DNA of 64,000 nt from Aphis gossypii (GCF_020184175.1 NC_065530.1:21801260-21865259); one strand, 5' to 3'; shown: positions 37,697 through 52,715, counted from the first letter of the stretch. Notes: generated by a model from the sequence alone, not told the origin. Translations and numbers: made by a program.

Positions 37697-40600
37697 GTAC
37701 CGTGCAGAGTACCGTACATGTTGTAGTGGATCGCGGGCACCCGTACGGGTGTATATATAATATAATATCCCACTAGAACGTCTTTTGTCGTGGGGCGATA
37801 GGGGTGGTAGAGGGAGGCGAAAAAAAACGTCGCCTGTACTAGATGGCAGTGCGCCGGAGGTGAGGACTGATGACGACTGCGACGAGCAGAGTGCATTTCA
37901 AAACGTCCCCGCGGCGGAGAACACATGAATTTGCAATCGCGGAAAGTTACATTATAAAACAACACGCCGCCGACGACGAGTATACACACCCACACATATA
38001 GCCTCGGTGTCTTCGCATCATTTGCGCAAGTGCTTTTCTTCTCTGTTTCAGTTTTTTTTTTTTTTATTTTTTTTTCCCCGGCCGCCGACGAAACGTATAT
38101 ACAAATAAAGAGTTGTCGCACACGTTTTGATGATATACTGCGGAGCAGTGTTGTAGTCATCGTACACGAGTATTATTGTGTCACGAGAGGGAGTAAAAGA
38201 GAACGAAGAGACAAAAATATGTGTTAAATATTTAGATAAAGTTACGGAGATATATTATTAATTCATTCGTGTATTATAACGATCCGTCATTGACGGCGCG
38301 TCTACGAGTACGTATTGTGTCGTGTTCACATATTATACGGTTTGGTATTGGCATAGTTCACAGACCGACATTATGAGTTATTGTCACAAACGCGGTGATA
38401 AATGTTTATCATTGACAAATTGTACAGACCAATTGAAGAGAAACTAGTGTTGACGAAAGAAAAATCAAATTCAACTATAATAATATCTACTCACTTCAAT
38501 CATTAAAAACTTTTCACATTATTTACAGTTTTTCTAGAGTTATTGGACATTCTTTTGTAAACGTTCGAAAAAACTTTCGTTTGAAACTTTTTTTGAAATA
38601 TATATTGAATGAATGTATATCTAAAAAACTACTGTTTAACGACGAGATAAAAATATTTTCAATACAATTAGTTATACAACGTTATAATGTGGTTGAATTG
38701 AAGTTTTCGAAGTGATGTATGCACATTTGAAAAGTTAGAACAGGTACACAAACAACAAATTTTAACAATCATCCAACCACTAATTCGATGAAATAATTGT
38801 TGAAAAAGCTTCACTTGCCCATGAAATCCCGACATAATATAAAGATATACCACACGTGACTACTGTAGTCGGTTGTCATAGAATGTGTATAAAAAAAACA
38901 CATTGTAATTGAATGTAAATTAAAATTAACGCAAACGTGAATACATCGTAAAAAAAATAAATAAATAACGCAGCTAATGACTTTTTTTTTTAACAAAACG
39001 CGTACGAGCGGAAAAAATGTATTTTTTTTTTAGCAGACAATCTGTATGTTTTTACAACAAACTTATAAAGCGTGTTTTTTTCTTTTATTATTATGGTAGT
39101 TATCTTGGAAGAACGACGTTTTAAAATCGCTTCACCTATAATGGCAAGATCGGATAAACGAAAGAGGGAATGTTAAAATAAGAATAATAATAATGGAAAA
39201 GAGCGATGAAAGGCGAAAAATATTAATTATGTACTTGTCGCTGCCGAGAAGTTGACAGCCGTCGGTGGCTTTTAACCGATTAAATATTTCACGGACTCAC
39301 GGTTCTTGAAGACCTCAGCTGAACTTTGAGAAAATGTATAGACGTCGCCGTCAGAGAAAAGAGCGAACTCCTTAGGGCTTGGGGTTGGGCCCTTCAGTTT
39401 AATAAAATGTACACATTTCAGACAACGCCTCTGCCGATGAGCAGATAGTAATTCGAAATCAGAAGTCTCGGATAAACCACTTACTCGCTTAACCGGCATT
39501 CACAATATATTTTAAATAGATGTTATTTTAACAAAACCTAAGAGTGGGTGAAAAGTTAGGATTTAAAAATCTTTAATTTCTGAAGTTTCACAATATATTT
39601 TAAAATCTATTTATATTTATTCCAGAATTGTTCACTTTTTGAAAAATAAGTAACAATTTTGTTTTTAATAATATTTTAAAATTGTTAATATACTCGCATT
39701 AACAGCAGTAGCTGATATTATCGATTTCATTTATTTATTGTTTTTTTTAAATAGAAATCATGTGTATCACGTATATAATATGACTGAACTTTAAGACGTA
39801 TTATAATACATATATTAATCATTACTCATAGTATTGATGGTATTAAGGTATGGTCGTATAATAGTGAACTTGCACATACGTTTGCGATAGATTAATTTTT
39901 TAATTAAAAGATATCTTTATTTTATTAATTTAATAATTCTATATTTTCGAATTGTCAGAAAATTGAAATACTTTCTTATATGTATTTGAGTTGATTAATT
40001 TAATATTTTACACACTTGATAATAAGAAAAATTCAAATTAATTCCATATTTTAGTGCAGTAAATAAAAAGTATTAATAATAGTAATGGTGATGAAAAAAA
40101 AATTGAAATAATCTTTGAAAATACATTATATAAAAAATTGTCATATTTTATGATATTTACCGTTATTACACAACCGTAGTAATTGGATAAAATACATTAA
40201 AAGGCAATTTTTACAAACATATAAAATATAAAGCACATATTTACAAAACGTAGTGCAAACCGAAGTTGTGTTTAAGTTATTACGTTTTACTTAGAAAATT
40301 CAACTACACGATTGAGTGCCTATTAAAACAGGGGAAATAATCGAAACAAACAATTTGGCTGGCACGAATCCAAAATAGAGGGTAAAGGTATTGTTTTTGT
40401 TTTCTTTAACCAAAAGTTCGATATAAGGGGTTGGTCTAACAGCCAAGACGACAAATTGGGTTCTCCAAATCGGACACAACAAATAAAAGCCACTGACAAT
40501 CAATTCGAGTAAATAACCAAACTCCTTAATTTATTAATGAAACCTATTGGGGAGCTGTTTCGTGAGGGAAAAAATATAAATCAAGGTATATAGGTACTAG

Positions 40601-43600
40601 CGTGAGGCAAAAGCAATAACATAACAAATCTCGGTTACTTAATATTATTGTTAAGTCTGTAGCATAAGTGTCGTATAAACCGTTAATTACCTAATCTATG
40701 TCTAAGTACATCTATAGTGATGTTATATCGATTTTGAAAAACCGCTGTAGAAAAAATAAAATAAAAGTGAGATTAAAATATGTGTCTGATTGGTAAACAA
40801 TGAAGTAAATACACCGTGATTTGTTTCAGTGCAATTCCAACGTTAATCGGTTTGAAAATTTCGGTCAGGTACATAATTCAATATTATATACAAAACGCGT
40901 GCGTGTGTTGTAGTAGTAGAGGTACTAACTCTAATGTCCGGGCCCGGGCATAACGTAAATGATGTACCTGTATAATATATATTATATACTATATATTTAG
41001 TGCGTTTGGTACAAAAACACCGACAAGAACTAAAACAATTTCAGTTTCTCCCCCACCCTTTCTGACACACCCCGTGCGAAAATGATGGTAATATATCCCA
41101 TCGGGAAGTTTTCGAATGAAATTTCGGACCGAGTTACGAAAAAAAAAAAATCAAAAAAACTACTGCTGTAGTACAATAATCGCTCGAAATACGTGTTCGG
41201 TGTTTTTTTTTCCACCAATCCAGTCTCTGGGCCTATTTAGCTCTTGGTATGCGACGGAGGTGAGGAATTCAAAGTTTCGGGTCTCTCTCTCCCGGCGAAT
41301 ACCCTGAAGCATTTAATTATATATACGAAGCTTCACGTTTCTCCCGTCAATAGAAAATATAGCGTAATTAATCACGCACCTGGACACGCGCCCGAGATAA
41401 CGTGTATAACACACACATGCACTCGCTGGCACAGGTAGAAAACTTTGGGACCGGCAAGACAAATAGAGGTGGAGGAAACACAGCGAGACACAACTTTGGT
41501 CGGTTATTCGGAGCGGGTACATGTATATATATATATATTATCATAATATGTACGTAGGAGCGCCTTTTACATACTAATTACTAAGACCACGTTTGAATAC
41601 ACTAGTATGCGGTCGTATACCAGATGAACCCTTAGCGTTAACGGACCAATACAACAATTCGATCAAAAAAAACTGAAAAAAAAATCGTAGAGTATTGGTG
41701 TTTCCTTTATATTATAATTATAGATCGTCCAAATTTTAGCAACAAGAACTAAGTAAAAAAAAAAAAAAAACCAATAAACTACATTATTTTAATACATGCA
41801 TAACACCCAAAAATTTGAATCGTAATATTTTAAGAAAAGTATAAAATATAATTTTTAGACGTTAACCGTCAAGTGTAAAATAGACATAAACGTATATTAT
41901 ACATATTATTATGTATATCGTGAGAAGGTATGATAGGCCACGTATGAATACCACAAAGTGGTCGTTCACATAAAAATGGATTTTTAGCGTACGTTATCGA
42001 TACATTTCGTTTTGTTTATGACTACCTAAATTATATATTATTTGCTAAATAATACACAATTAGATGTCATTTTTTTAATGTTAGTATTCCGTTCAAATTA
42101 ATTTTATATATCCTTCGTATTTACTAGATTTATTTATTTTTTTTTTTTGAACATAAAAAGGTTCACTGTAATTTCCTTGTTCGTTATATTTTAAAAATAA
42201 ATTATAAAAGTTGAAAAGAAAACGTAAATAAAGTAAGCAAATAATTATTTTTGCTCTCATTTTAGATTCTAACGAAAATTTCAAACGTATTGGTTTAACA
42301 GTTATGTGTTTATTTTATTATTTATTGGTTTTGTATTTATTTTTTTACAGTGAAAAAAGTAATTTAATGTTTATTGTAATCATATTATCATACTATTGAA
42401 ATTTTTTAAACTCATCAAACAGGAAGCATTATCAAAAAAAAAAAAATAAAATAAGTACCATATTTATTTATTTTTTTTTTTTTAAATCAATTTTACTCGA
42501 TTCATTGATATTTAATAATTAAGTATAATGAATACAAAAATATCAAATTTAAAAAAAAAAAAAAACCTTTATACCTATGTAGTATTTATAATTTAACAAA
42601 ATTGTTGATCAGTTTTGGACAGAATATAATAAAGCACTTAAAACAAAAAAATCTATTATTTTATATTTCAGTTTATTATTATAATAGATACATAATATTA
42701 TTGTTATCAATATTTAATTCTTAAACCTGAAGAATGTAATACGTGGCTTACAAAAATAACTTATTTTTTTGCAAGCCTCGGGACATTGTCATTATTAATC
42801 CGGCCGCCTGCCAACAATAAATATCTTAATTTTAAGTGAACTTTAAATGTAAAACCTTAGAAATAGATTATAGGAGGGAGCATTGTCTGACATTTTATTT
42901 TATTTATTTTTTTCCCTCCGGCAAGACAAATGTCCTAAATATCTCCCGAACGAACGCACTGGAGGTAGAATGGCCTACATTCGCATGTGTGGGCATAAAT
43001 AACGTGTAATAACGCACTGCGTGTTATTGTTGTGTCGACGGGACAGCAATAATCCGCTGCGATGGTAGAGCATTTGCGGTAAAAACCGTATTGTCATCGT
43101 CGAATCCCAACCGAACGCCGGACAGAGACCGAGTGAGATCGATAATAATGGCAAATACGCGCAGCGCGTACGTCGTATATAGGCCTCCGGTCAACGCCAC
43201 GTGCGTCCGTTCCCGTGGGAGGGTGGCGGTTTTACGTTCGGGGGAAAACAAAAAATAATAATAATAACATAATTGTATTATTTCGTCGAAACGGAAAAAC
43301 ACGTTTTTTTTCTGTTCATTTTCTATTGTTTTTCGGCGAGTTTTTTTTTTTTTAGGATATCCCAGCCCTGCGACGCCGCTGAGGGGACAACAGGGCCTTT
43401 TTAACCGTTTCACGTTATTTTATGTTAATAAACGCAACACATCTGACCACTTTGGGGTCGTGGCCGCGGCACGTAAACGTCCGCCGCGGTCCGCAGCATA
43501 CGCTCCGGTGTATAATTCACTAAACGAAGGGTCTAATCGCGTATGGTCGACATGCCAAAACGCGATTTAATATTATAATAGGACGTACTCGAGTTCGCTA

Positions 43601-46600
43601 TATTTTGATAAATTACGGAAGCGCTTTTTTTTTTTTTTTTTGTTCGTAAAAATATATATTCTCATCGAAAATTAAATTTATAAACGAGGGTCTGCACTTA
43701 TAGAACTTTACCGCACAATAAAGGCTCGGTATTATAGACTATTCGATTATTAACAATTTAATTGTAAATCATAATAATAGCGCGGTCCAACATCTAAAGA
43801 TTTTCTTTAGACGATTTAATAATACGGAATCAGTAAAAATGCATTTTCTAAAGCTATAAAGACAAAAGGCAAGTATAATAGATAATAGTATTACAAAAGA
43901 TTAGTATCGTCCGATGAAAAATTAGTAATAATAAAATGTTAAACTTGTTAACAAGTGTAGTTGCGGAAATATCCTTATTGGTCAATGAATCAAAAGTTTT
44001 GAACGCGATAAAAGTAAACTAATACAACTGAAACTTTGTGTTTTATATAATACTTATATAGGTATAATGTATATCTACACCGAATAGAGGTAATGAGTTG
44101 TAATTTTGTTAACAGAAAATTAAAACGTATAACGTTAACGCCGTTATATTATAAAAACATGAAATCTGTCAACGCCTGCAAAAAAAGTTACAACAAATTA
44201 GGAGTAAAAAAAAAAAAAAATATATATATAAATAAATGTTTCATGAAAAATATGTTACATAATATTATAAAAAAACTACATCCCGCCATGGGGTTTCAAT
44301 TTTTCGGGCAACCCATCACAGTATATCCATGTAACTAATATAATTTTTGCATACACATTATATATTATATTAGATGTCCGTTGTTATTACTTTTGTTTAT
44401 CATAATATTCACGTAATCTCCACGTGTTGATTTCATTGGTTATATAGGTAATTATAGAAATACTCAAAAAAGAAAAGTTTATTGTTTATAATACACCCTT
44501 ATCGGCCAATCTTGAGTGTACAAAAACATAATAAATCAATAAATTATTGTTATTTTTTTATCTTAAATGTCATTTAATAACTCTCTGGTATTGTGATTAG
44601 TTAAAAAAAAAACCTTTAATATTATATCGTTAAGGCATGTCTTTTGGGACTGCTTCATCAATAATATCGAAAATTATCGTTTCATAATATGGACTAGACA
44701 AAAGTAAATGTGTTTTTAAAAAAAAAGTTTACAAAAGAAAAATTACATAAATTTTTACAAAATTATGTATATTTTACAAAACACATTGCACAGCCGCAGG
44801 CAACATTTATATTACTTTTTGATGTACATAAATTATATAAATTAATGTTTCTTTATTCATATGTTTTTAAAGACAAACATAAAGTATAAATACATGAATT
44901 TAATCTAATCCAGTAGATCGACCAAAATAATATTTAATGAATAAAAACAAATATAGAAACATTATTATTAATAAACTCTTGTTTTTAACGTTTCCCCAAC
45001 TTAATGTCTATACTGTTATGTAAATTATGATGGCATTTTGTTTTGCAACATAAACCCTCATTTTCTATATATATTTACATTTTAACAAATTGCACTGACA
45101 TAGGACATTTTACTTTTAAAAGCTGGTTCATTAATTAGGGTGGAGATCCTATAATGTATGTTAAGTTTTAATCTGACTTTCATTAATATGAAAATGAAAT
45201 GCACCCGATATTTTGAAACTAAAATGTAAATTAGGCTTATGAAATTTATAATATTTTTAAAGTTTTGAAAATTATTGCTTTTTATGGTAGACATAATAAT
45301 GTAGCAAAATTGAGTTTTAGTAGTATTACTTGATTAAAAAAAAAGAGAGATACATTGTAAGATAACACCACGGTTGTCATGGTAGTTAAGTTACTCGAAT
45401 TACATTTTTTTCCTTTTTTTTAATCTTACATATTGGATTTCATTACAGTAATGTATCTAAAGTTCAAAATACTTCGATCTTCTTCAAAAGTTTTAAGTAT
45501 CTTCAAATTGGGACTTTTATGTGATACACTTTTTACCTTTACGACTTCGAAAATCGTTGGAAATATATTACATTGCCAAACACGCTATTAGAGTTTTATT
45601 ATTTTCGTTTGCTTATTCCATAGAATTGCTTACAAAATCTAATAAAAAATGAATTCGTCAGACCACAGTTGATTTCGAGTGCCTATAACAAACAGTCACT
45701 TGAAATGTTTACTTGGGTTGGGTCTCATTTATCAATAACGGTCAAACTTTATTTGTCTATTTCAATCGTACCTATTCAAGTTAATACTTATTTTATTATT
45801 GTATTATTCTGAACAAATAATAAGAAAATAAATAAGAAAATTTTACATATATATTTAATTGATTATTAACTGTAAGTAACATTCGTACATTGTGAACTAA
45901 ACTATAGTTTGTTTTTAAATCTTGTAAAAAAAAAAAAAATGTCAATAATATGTGTAAATATACACATTACCTTTTTGATATCTGATATTTTATAAATTTC
46001 GTTAAAATAACTGGTTTTACGGAAAATCTTTTCAGCGAATAATAATAATATTATAGAACACGATGTTAGAGTAATGGTTTTATATTATCGAATCGACCGT
46101 TTTGACGATCGCGTGTGTAAATTATACCATGCTCTAATACGTTTTCACAAGGGAAATTCATCATCATTTTAACATTACCGAATGTTGAATTTGTCATTTG
46201 CAATTGTGCGTTTATGTCATTAACATTTGAGTTTTAATTATGATTAACGATCGGATGATATGACTACCGTGAGAAACAGAAAGCGTGTTTTGAAAATCAC
46301 TTTTCCCGACTAAGAGTAATTAAAAAAAACGCACACAACCCTTTTGGGTAGGGGAGAGTTTTCTCTATAATGCTACTTGCGTCACAAACAGCGTGACGAC
46401 ATCTGATTCTCCCGGAGTTTCGGGTGCCTGTTGGAGTAAAGCTTTTGTCCCGGACCCCACTCCCGTCAGTGGTTTTCCACCCAGAGCGGTTTAACGACTG
46501 CAGTGGGCGGGGGAACGAGAAAAAAATACGAAGAAAACTGAGTAGGAAATAATGTAATTTAGAATAATAAGACGACGTTCGTATACGTTTGGGGAAAAAA

Positions 46601-48939
46601 TGGGTTTTCCGAAAACTCAAAGTCACTACCGCCGTCAAATCAAACGCCTCTTCTTTGGGAGATTAAAGGCAGATTTTTTTTTCCCCAGTATTTCGCCATT
46701 TTCAGCCCCCCTAGGCGCACGACCGGGCGGAAAGGAATGAAAAAAAAAAAATAAATTAATAGCCTGTCGATCGGCGGCACCGGCGATGCCATCCCATCCA
46801 TCGCCCTCCGGTCGGGCGTGCGCCGGCGGTGAAGGATGACGACAACATAGAAGACGGCGAGGAGGATGAAGAGGAGGAGTCGAAATCCCGATTTAATCAT
46901 CAATAATTGCGGCGCACGTGACGCCCGCGGCGGCGGGGAGCAGTAGAAACACGGTCTCGTGACAGATGCGTATATATAAGAAGGGTATATAACGCGTAAC
47001 ATATAATATTTATACTTATATATATATTTATCATGGTAGCACCAACGGTGTATTATAATAATATATAGGACACTCTACGGCGGTTCCATTTACGACCACG
47101 GTATATGATGAGGACAGTGTAATAATATTATGTATTATGCGTATACATTGTATTCGTCTAATGGGTCGAACACCCTAGGTCGTAGTAAAGTGTAAGTTCG
47201 TACGATATACACAGTCACGCGGGTTTTCGGGCGCGATTTTAGGGCCCCGGCAAAGGATGACGTAAAAAGCACACGCTCCGATAACATAAATAATACCATC
47301 ATTTATATATTTAAGTGTGTGAGTGTGTGTGTGTTAGGTGTGTAGTGCATTACGTTTATAATCTGCAAACGTCCGACGAATGGAATACGAAAGAACGTGC
47401 GTCGGGCTCGACTACCCCCCCGAGATAAGCCGCAAATCCTCGGCCGTCGGCGGTGCCAGAAATCGGAACTGCGATAATAGTCAGTTTCGGTACTTCTTCT
47501 TTATTTCCTTATCCGTTTCATAAGCTCGGCTCTGTACGAGGAACGAGACACGTGAGTGTTATCAAACGACCCGAGGCAGCCAATCCTTGCGCGAGTGTAC
47601 AATACACATAATATTATAATAAAGGAATACGCATATATTACGGAGCGGACCGCTAAAAAAAAATATCATTTCTCCAGCCGATAACTCGACCAAGTGTGAT
47701 ATCGAAACATCGTGATTTTTTTTTATAGCTTAATCTTATTTTAGTCTAACTTATGATAGTACAATATATTATACACCCGCTAGTCAGACACGCTTCTTTG
47801 GATCGGAAGGTAAAAACGCACATTTTCAGTTTTACAAATCGAATTATGTAAATGAGTTCACAAACGCGTGTGTGCGTCTAGCGTCTACTTGTTTCCGGCA
47901 AGAGTGTTGAAAGCCTGATTTTTTACACCAAAAGCCTTCTCTGTAAGCTAAGAAAGCAACGATAGTCAATCAAAGAACAGGTTTTTTCCTTCCTTGCAAG
48001 TGAGTGAAAATATACGTATTTTCCATTTTTTTTAAATAACTATTATTTATAGCGATAAGATGCAATTATTCTTTTTTGCCATTATTTTTACTGCACTAAT
48101 CGAAATATTTTATTTTTACTGATGGTTTTATTTCATGTTATATAATCATAAAGGACATATTAAGACAAACTCAAGTTTTATACGTTTACATAAACCAAAA
48201 TATTTATAAGTAACCGTGTATGCGGTTCACTAACGTTACCTTTATGTCAAAAGTAATTTAGAAAATATTCACAGGTCAGTGCTCAATTCAAGGGAAGACA
48301 GATTTTAAATTAGAATGCATTATAACTTATAAGACTACATTTACTAGGTTATCATACTTTATGTGAAGAACTCTGTTACAAGCGTTATAATATAATAAAC
48401 TATAATATAATATTATAAAATACTAAGTTCAAACGATTAATAATATAATGTAATAATTGAAATACTGCAAATGTTCTTTAACATTTTTATTCTTTTCAAA
48501 ATAGTAATCCATTATTTCTAGTACATAACGTTAGGCTATTTATCTTTTTGTAATTGAAGTAATGTGTTGTACGAGTTCGTCGATTGTAGATATTATATTG
48601 ATCGAGTTCGGTTGAGCAATTTAGAACCTTTTGATTGCACGTGTAGAATAAAATATCTGTTAAGCAAGTGCCAGCTCTGTTCAAACAAAACGTTTCGAAT
48701 AATTGAATACGAACGAGACTAAATTTAAATTTGTTTACTCTATGAGTGTACATTCCTTTTTTTTTTTTTAGATGAGAGTGCCATAAAATTGTATCGTGGA
48801 ATTTTTATCGTAATCTCTGGTAAAAAATAATAGTAATAGTAATAAAAAAAAATAATAATACCAATAATAATAAAATGTTTGACTGCGTCTTACAGCGGCG
48901 TCGATAGAATAGCGTAACGAATAAAAATTCGACAGACTA

Positions 48940-48963
48940 TAATAATAATAATAATAATAATAA
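48940..48963. repeat. (TAA)8 microsatellite
   Basis: Eight TAA units. Confidence 0.95.
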
Positions 48964-50654
48964 AAATAACAATAACACATGCATACAATATATAACATAA
49001 TATTATAACTACAGAACAAAACGACGAAAATAATAATATCGACACCTGAACATATTTCAGGCGACCCCCTTTTTACTTCACTTTCTTTTTATAATATATG
49101 CCCATGATTTTTTAACCACATCATCCCTCGTGTTTTGATACGGAGTTACTCCAATATGTGTTTTGACAGCGAATGATGGAATTCCGTATTAATAAAGTCG
49201 TCCTGCTCCGCATAAGGTATCTCTGGTATACACAATGTTGACGTTCAGACCAATGTATCCCATCCGACGTTTTCCCCCCTTTTCGCATAATATAATATTA
49301 AATAAAGAGCTATTTAATAACAATACACGAGCATAACATTTTTAATAAATCTGCCGCCGAAATATTTGGTTGCCCCAAAGCTACTCGGGAGCGAAACTAT
49401 GTAAGCCAATTATTTTGGAAAACCGAAAGGGATTATATATTTTGATTAAATACTCGGAACAGAGGTTATTTTCAAATAAATATAGTAAACTATTATTATG
49501 GTACTGTATACGAATAATTTTTGTTTTTTTTTTTGTTTTTAAATATTTTTTATGAAAACCGAAATGAAGAATTTTGATTAAAAAAAAAAAAAATGTAACC
49601 GAAGGACGCTACGGCAAATAGTAACAATTTTCTACAATAAGTCGACAGTTTTGACGTGTACGAAGGTCACTCGATAATATTATCATTATTGTCTAGAAAT
49701 CGGTTCTTATATTATTATTATTGTAGTCAAAGTATTTTCCTATTACGATATTCTCATTATACTATAATACGTCGATCGACGACACCGTAAATCAGTACGT
49801 TAACATCGTGTTGTATACACAACATATATATTTCTAATATATATAATAAAGTATAATACACCAAGTATATATATATTATATGTATTTATGTGTACTGGAC
49901 AATACAAAAAAGCGAGGTCGACATAATATTATATTAAACAAGGGCGAGTTCGGTGTGTGTGACGGAGGTGCATTTTATATATTTTTTCTCTGTGACGCGA
50001 TACGTTCTAAATAATTTTGTTTGAATCCCCGCAGTCTTAGCTACTGTGAACCAAGGTTGGTCGAGTCAACTAACTCGTTAAGCTAAGTTATTTTACAAAT
50101 AATGTATGTTTTAAGGTTAAAGTTTAAGTTACTTTTCATTTGTTCGACTTGTAAAAACAAAAAGTTAAATAAAAAAAAAAGTTTATTACAAACAATAAAT
50201 AAAAATAACTTAATTTAGTTGAAATACACAAAAACAAATTATTTATTGGTTATCTTGATTAATTTGTAATTAGTTAATTGATTAGTTATTTAAGATATCG
50301 TGATTAATATATACATTGAATGTATCTTTAAACATGGAAATAGATAAATATGTGTTATTCTTGATAAGTTTAAAATTAATGTGTTTGAGTAAGAATACGA
50401 TTTTCTGTAGACATATATACATACAATATACGTGCATACAGAAATTCACATGCATTAAATACTTCAGAAGTCTAAAATTCAGTAGTAAAAGTATTTATAA
50501 ATTACAACTGATTGAAAATTCAGTAAACTTCATATCGCGGAATGCAATTTAGCTGGTTAGCTTAGTAGTTGTTATTAAAAAAAAAAAAAAAAAAATACTA
50601 TGTATAACTCATAACATTATTTTTATAACTCAAATATATTCAGACTTGATGCTA

Positions 50655-50662
50655 CTTACAAT
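50655..50662. repeat. left target-site duplication CTTACAAT
   Basis: Identical to the octamer at 54356-54363 that abuts the other terminus. Confidence 0.95.
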
Positions 50663-50670
50663 TAGTGATG
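50663..50670. repeat. hAT left terminal inverted repeat TAGTGATG
   Basis: It matches the reverse complement of 54348-54355 exactly over 8 bp, after which the two ends diverge. Confidence 0.9.
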
Positions 50671-50671
50671 T

Positions 50672-50757
50672 AAAATTACCGTAATTATCTTTTGAGAGAA
50701 TATTCTCAAGAATATTCTTAAGAATATTCTCTAAGATAGAGAATATTGGGTAATTTT
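50672..50757. repeat. hAT left subterminal palindrome cluster
   Basis: Three perfect AGAATATTCT palindromes start at 50697, 50709 and 50721, exactly 12 bp apart. A partial fourth begins at 50740. The cluster is framed by a 9-bp inverted repeat: AAAATTACC at 50672-50680 and GGTAATTTT at 50749-50757. These are likely transposase binding sites. Confidence 0.85.
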
Positions 50758-50909
50758 CTTTTTCTTTAATAGTTCAATAGGTAATTGAATTTAACCACAG
50801 TCCAGATCATAAACATTATTTAAATAATTATTTTTTGTTTAATATGAAGGAAATAAATGTTATAATTCTTGGTGCAATTAACAACTAGAATACTTATTTC
50901 AATACATTT

Positions 50910-50915
50910 TTATTG
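50910..50915 (-). terminator. candidate transposase polyadenylation signal AATAAA
   Basis: This minus-strand AATAAA lies about 155 nt after the transposase stop and inside the element. Confidence 0.45.
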
Positions 50916-51070
50916 TAAACCGAAAAAAAAAAAATTAAAATATAACTCCTCATTAAATTATACAATGTACTTTTTGTAATTGTGAAATTATATGAATTAT
51001 ATACATAAGAAAAAAATATATAATTAATTATAATAGTAACAATAACAATAGTTAATTAAATTGGTAATGT

Positions 51071-52715
51071 TTACAGAAATTCTTCATCATCAGACAAAAT
51101 AATTAACCTATTAAATTTTGATTTTTTTGATACTGGTTTTTTTGGTGTGGATATGTACAAATTATTGGATTCTGGTTGTAATGGGATTTTAGAAGAGTTA
51201 TTGCTTTTACTAGTACTGGCAATATTCAGAATATTCAATAGACTTTCATTGGAATAAATATTATCATTATTGCACTGACTAATATCATCACCATTTAAAC
51301 TGAAATTAAAACTATCTGATTCGTCATTTAACGCTAAGCAGTTAAATCTTGGAGACGAAGTTGTATCTGTATCAACTCTATCTTCTTCATCTGTATCACT
51401 TTTACTTACATGAGTAATATTTTGCTGGTATCCATATTCATTGTTTAATGTATTCTCATGGTTAGGACTTTGGCTATTAACATTATTTATTTGACTAGAA
51501 CATTTGTTATATTCTTTTCGTTTCATAATTTTCAAATTATGCGAAATAAATGTTAACTTTGCTGCTCTTTCTGTGGTCAATCTGTTTCGTTTGGAAGAAT
51601 GAATAAAACCTTGAGTACTAAAGCTTCGTTCAGTAGCTGCAGTAGTTGGGGGCATTTCTAATATTGCCAGAGCAATAGCTGACAAATTCAAACAAAAACA
51701 TGTACCTTTCCACCACACAGTAGGCGAAAGTTTATCAACAGATTTAAAAACATAAGAGTTGGAAAAAAATCCTTCTTTACACCTATATTCTGCAAGTTGT
51801 GCCATAATTTCTACTGAGTTGTTAGGACATATATCTGTTGACTTTTGATCAATATATTCAGTTCCTAAGACTTGTTCGTTGTTTGAAAGATGAACACCAT
51901 TATAAGCTGGATCTAGAATATTAGCTGCAAAATGAATTGGTTTTAATACATATTGTTTTCTTTTTTTTAGACAAGTATTTAATTGATCTTTTTCTTCTAT
52001 AGTAATTATATCTGAATTTAAAAACGTTTGCCAATTAAGTTCTATTTCATAGAAAGCTTCCACTACTAAACTTATTTTTGACTCATCTCCTTCTAATAAA
52101 GTAATCCATTTGACAATTACTTCAAATATTGATATCAATGAACCAATTTTTAACCAAAATGAATCTTCATTTAAAATGGACTCCAATACACTTGGAGTAA
52201 GATAATTTTCTATACCTTCTGTGACTGCTAATACTTTTAAGGTAAATTTGTTGGCCATTAAACTTCTAAAACAATATAAAATACTACCCCAACGAGTTTT
52301 TCCAGGAAGTTTCAAAGATATATTAGTTACACTTTTTTGCTTTTGTAGTATTGTGAACTTTGCTAGTACATAATGAGACCTAATAATCTGTTTAACAATA
52401 TTATTAGCTTCTGTTTTTACCAATGATATGGAATTTACTTTAAGAATATCGCCAATCAATAAATTCAATACATGGGCTGCACAACCATATGAGGTAATAT
52501 GTGGATATTTAGTTGTTAATATTTTTGTAGCTTTTAACATGGCAGATGCATTATCAGTGATAACTGCAACAAATTTTTTTATTCCAATTTCTGTCATTAC
52601 TGATTCAATCTGCTGGGATATATAATCACTTGTATGTTTTTCTTCTGCTGTAGCAATTGATTTATAATAAACTGGGGAAGGAGTACAAATTATAAAATTC
52701 ATAATGGCTTCATTC
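51071..52715 (-). CDS. hAT transposase exon 4: catalytic core, dimerisation region and tail
   Basis: A 1645-bp exon after taatttcag, ending in TAA at 51071-51073. It carries Asp250, the CAAH and TRW motifs, the C-terminal dimerisation region with Glu558 and the unusual acidic tail. Confidence 0.93.

Larger units (their letters stand above)
36362..50654. other. upstream of robo Ig1 exon: no confident gene
   Basis: This stretch lies 5' of the Ig1 exon and is either robo intron or upstream flank. It alternates AT-rich DNA with CpG-richer patches at about 36480-36940, 37180-38340, 41030-41530, 43020-43520 and 46260-47640. The last two could include a promoter or 5' UTR exon, but no exon with a proper donor was found. 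A 75-codon minus-strand frame at 39272-39499 has a protein-like composition but no recognised domain. Confidence 0.6.

Noticed and set aside
37693..38160. 155-codon minus-strand frame
   Set aside because: Lysine and low-complexity stretches, no domain, an overlapping frame on the other strand and a compound microsatellite at its edge suggest a chance frame in CpG-rich DNA.
43024..43413. 129-codon minus-strand frame
   Set aside because: Contains homopolymer-derived lysine and phenylalanine runs and no recognisable domain.
46640..46900. Minus-strand frame with a signal-peptide-like start as the missing robo first exon
   Set aside because: No GT site in the frame has a good donor context, and none gives the phase-1 junction the Ig1 exon requires.
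50697..50730. Palindrome cluster as a true heat-shock element
   Set aside because: Within a unit GAA and TTC are 2 bp apart, but units are separated by 4 bp instead of the 2 bp of a continuous element. Kept only as a possibility within the transposon finding.
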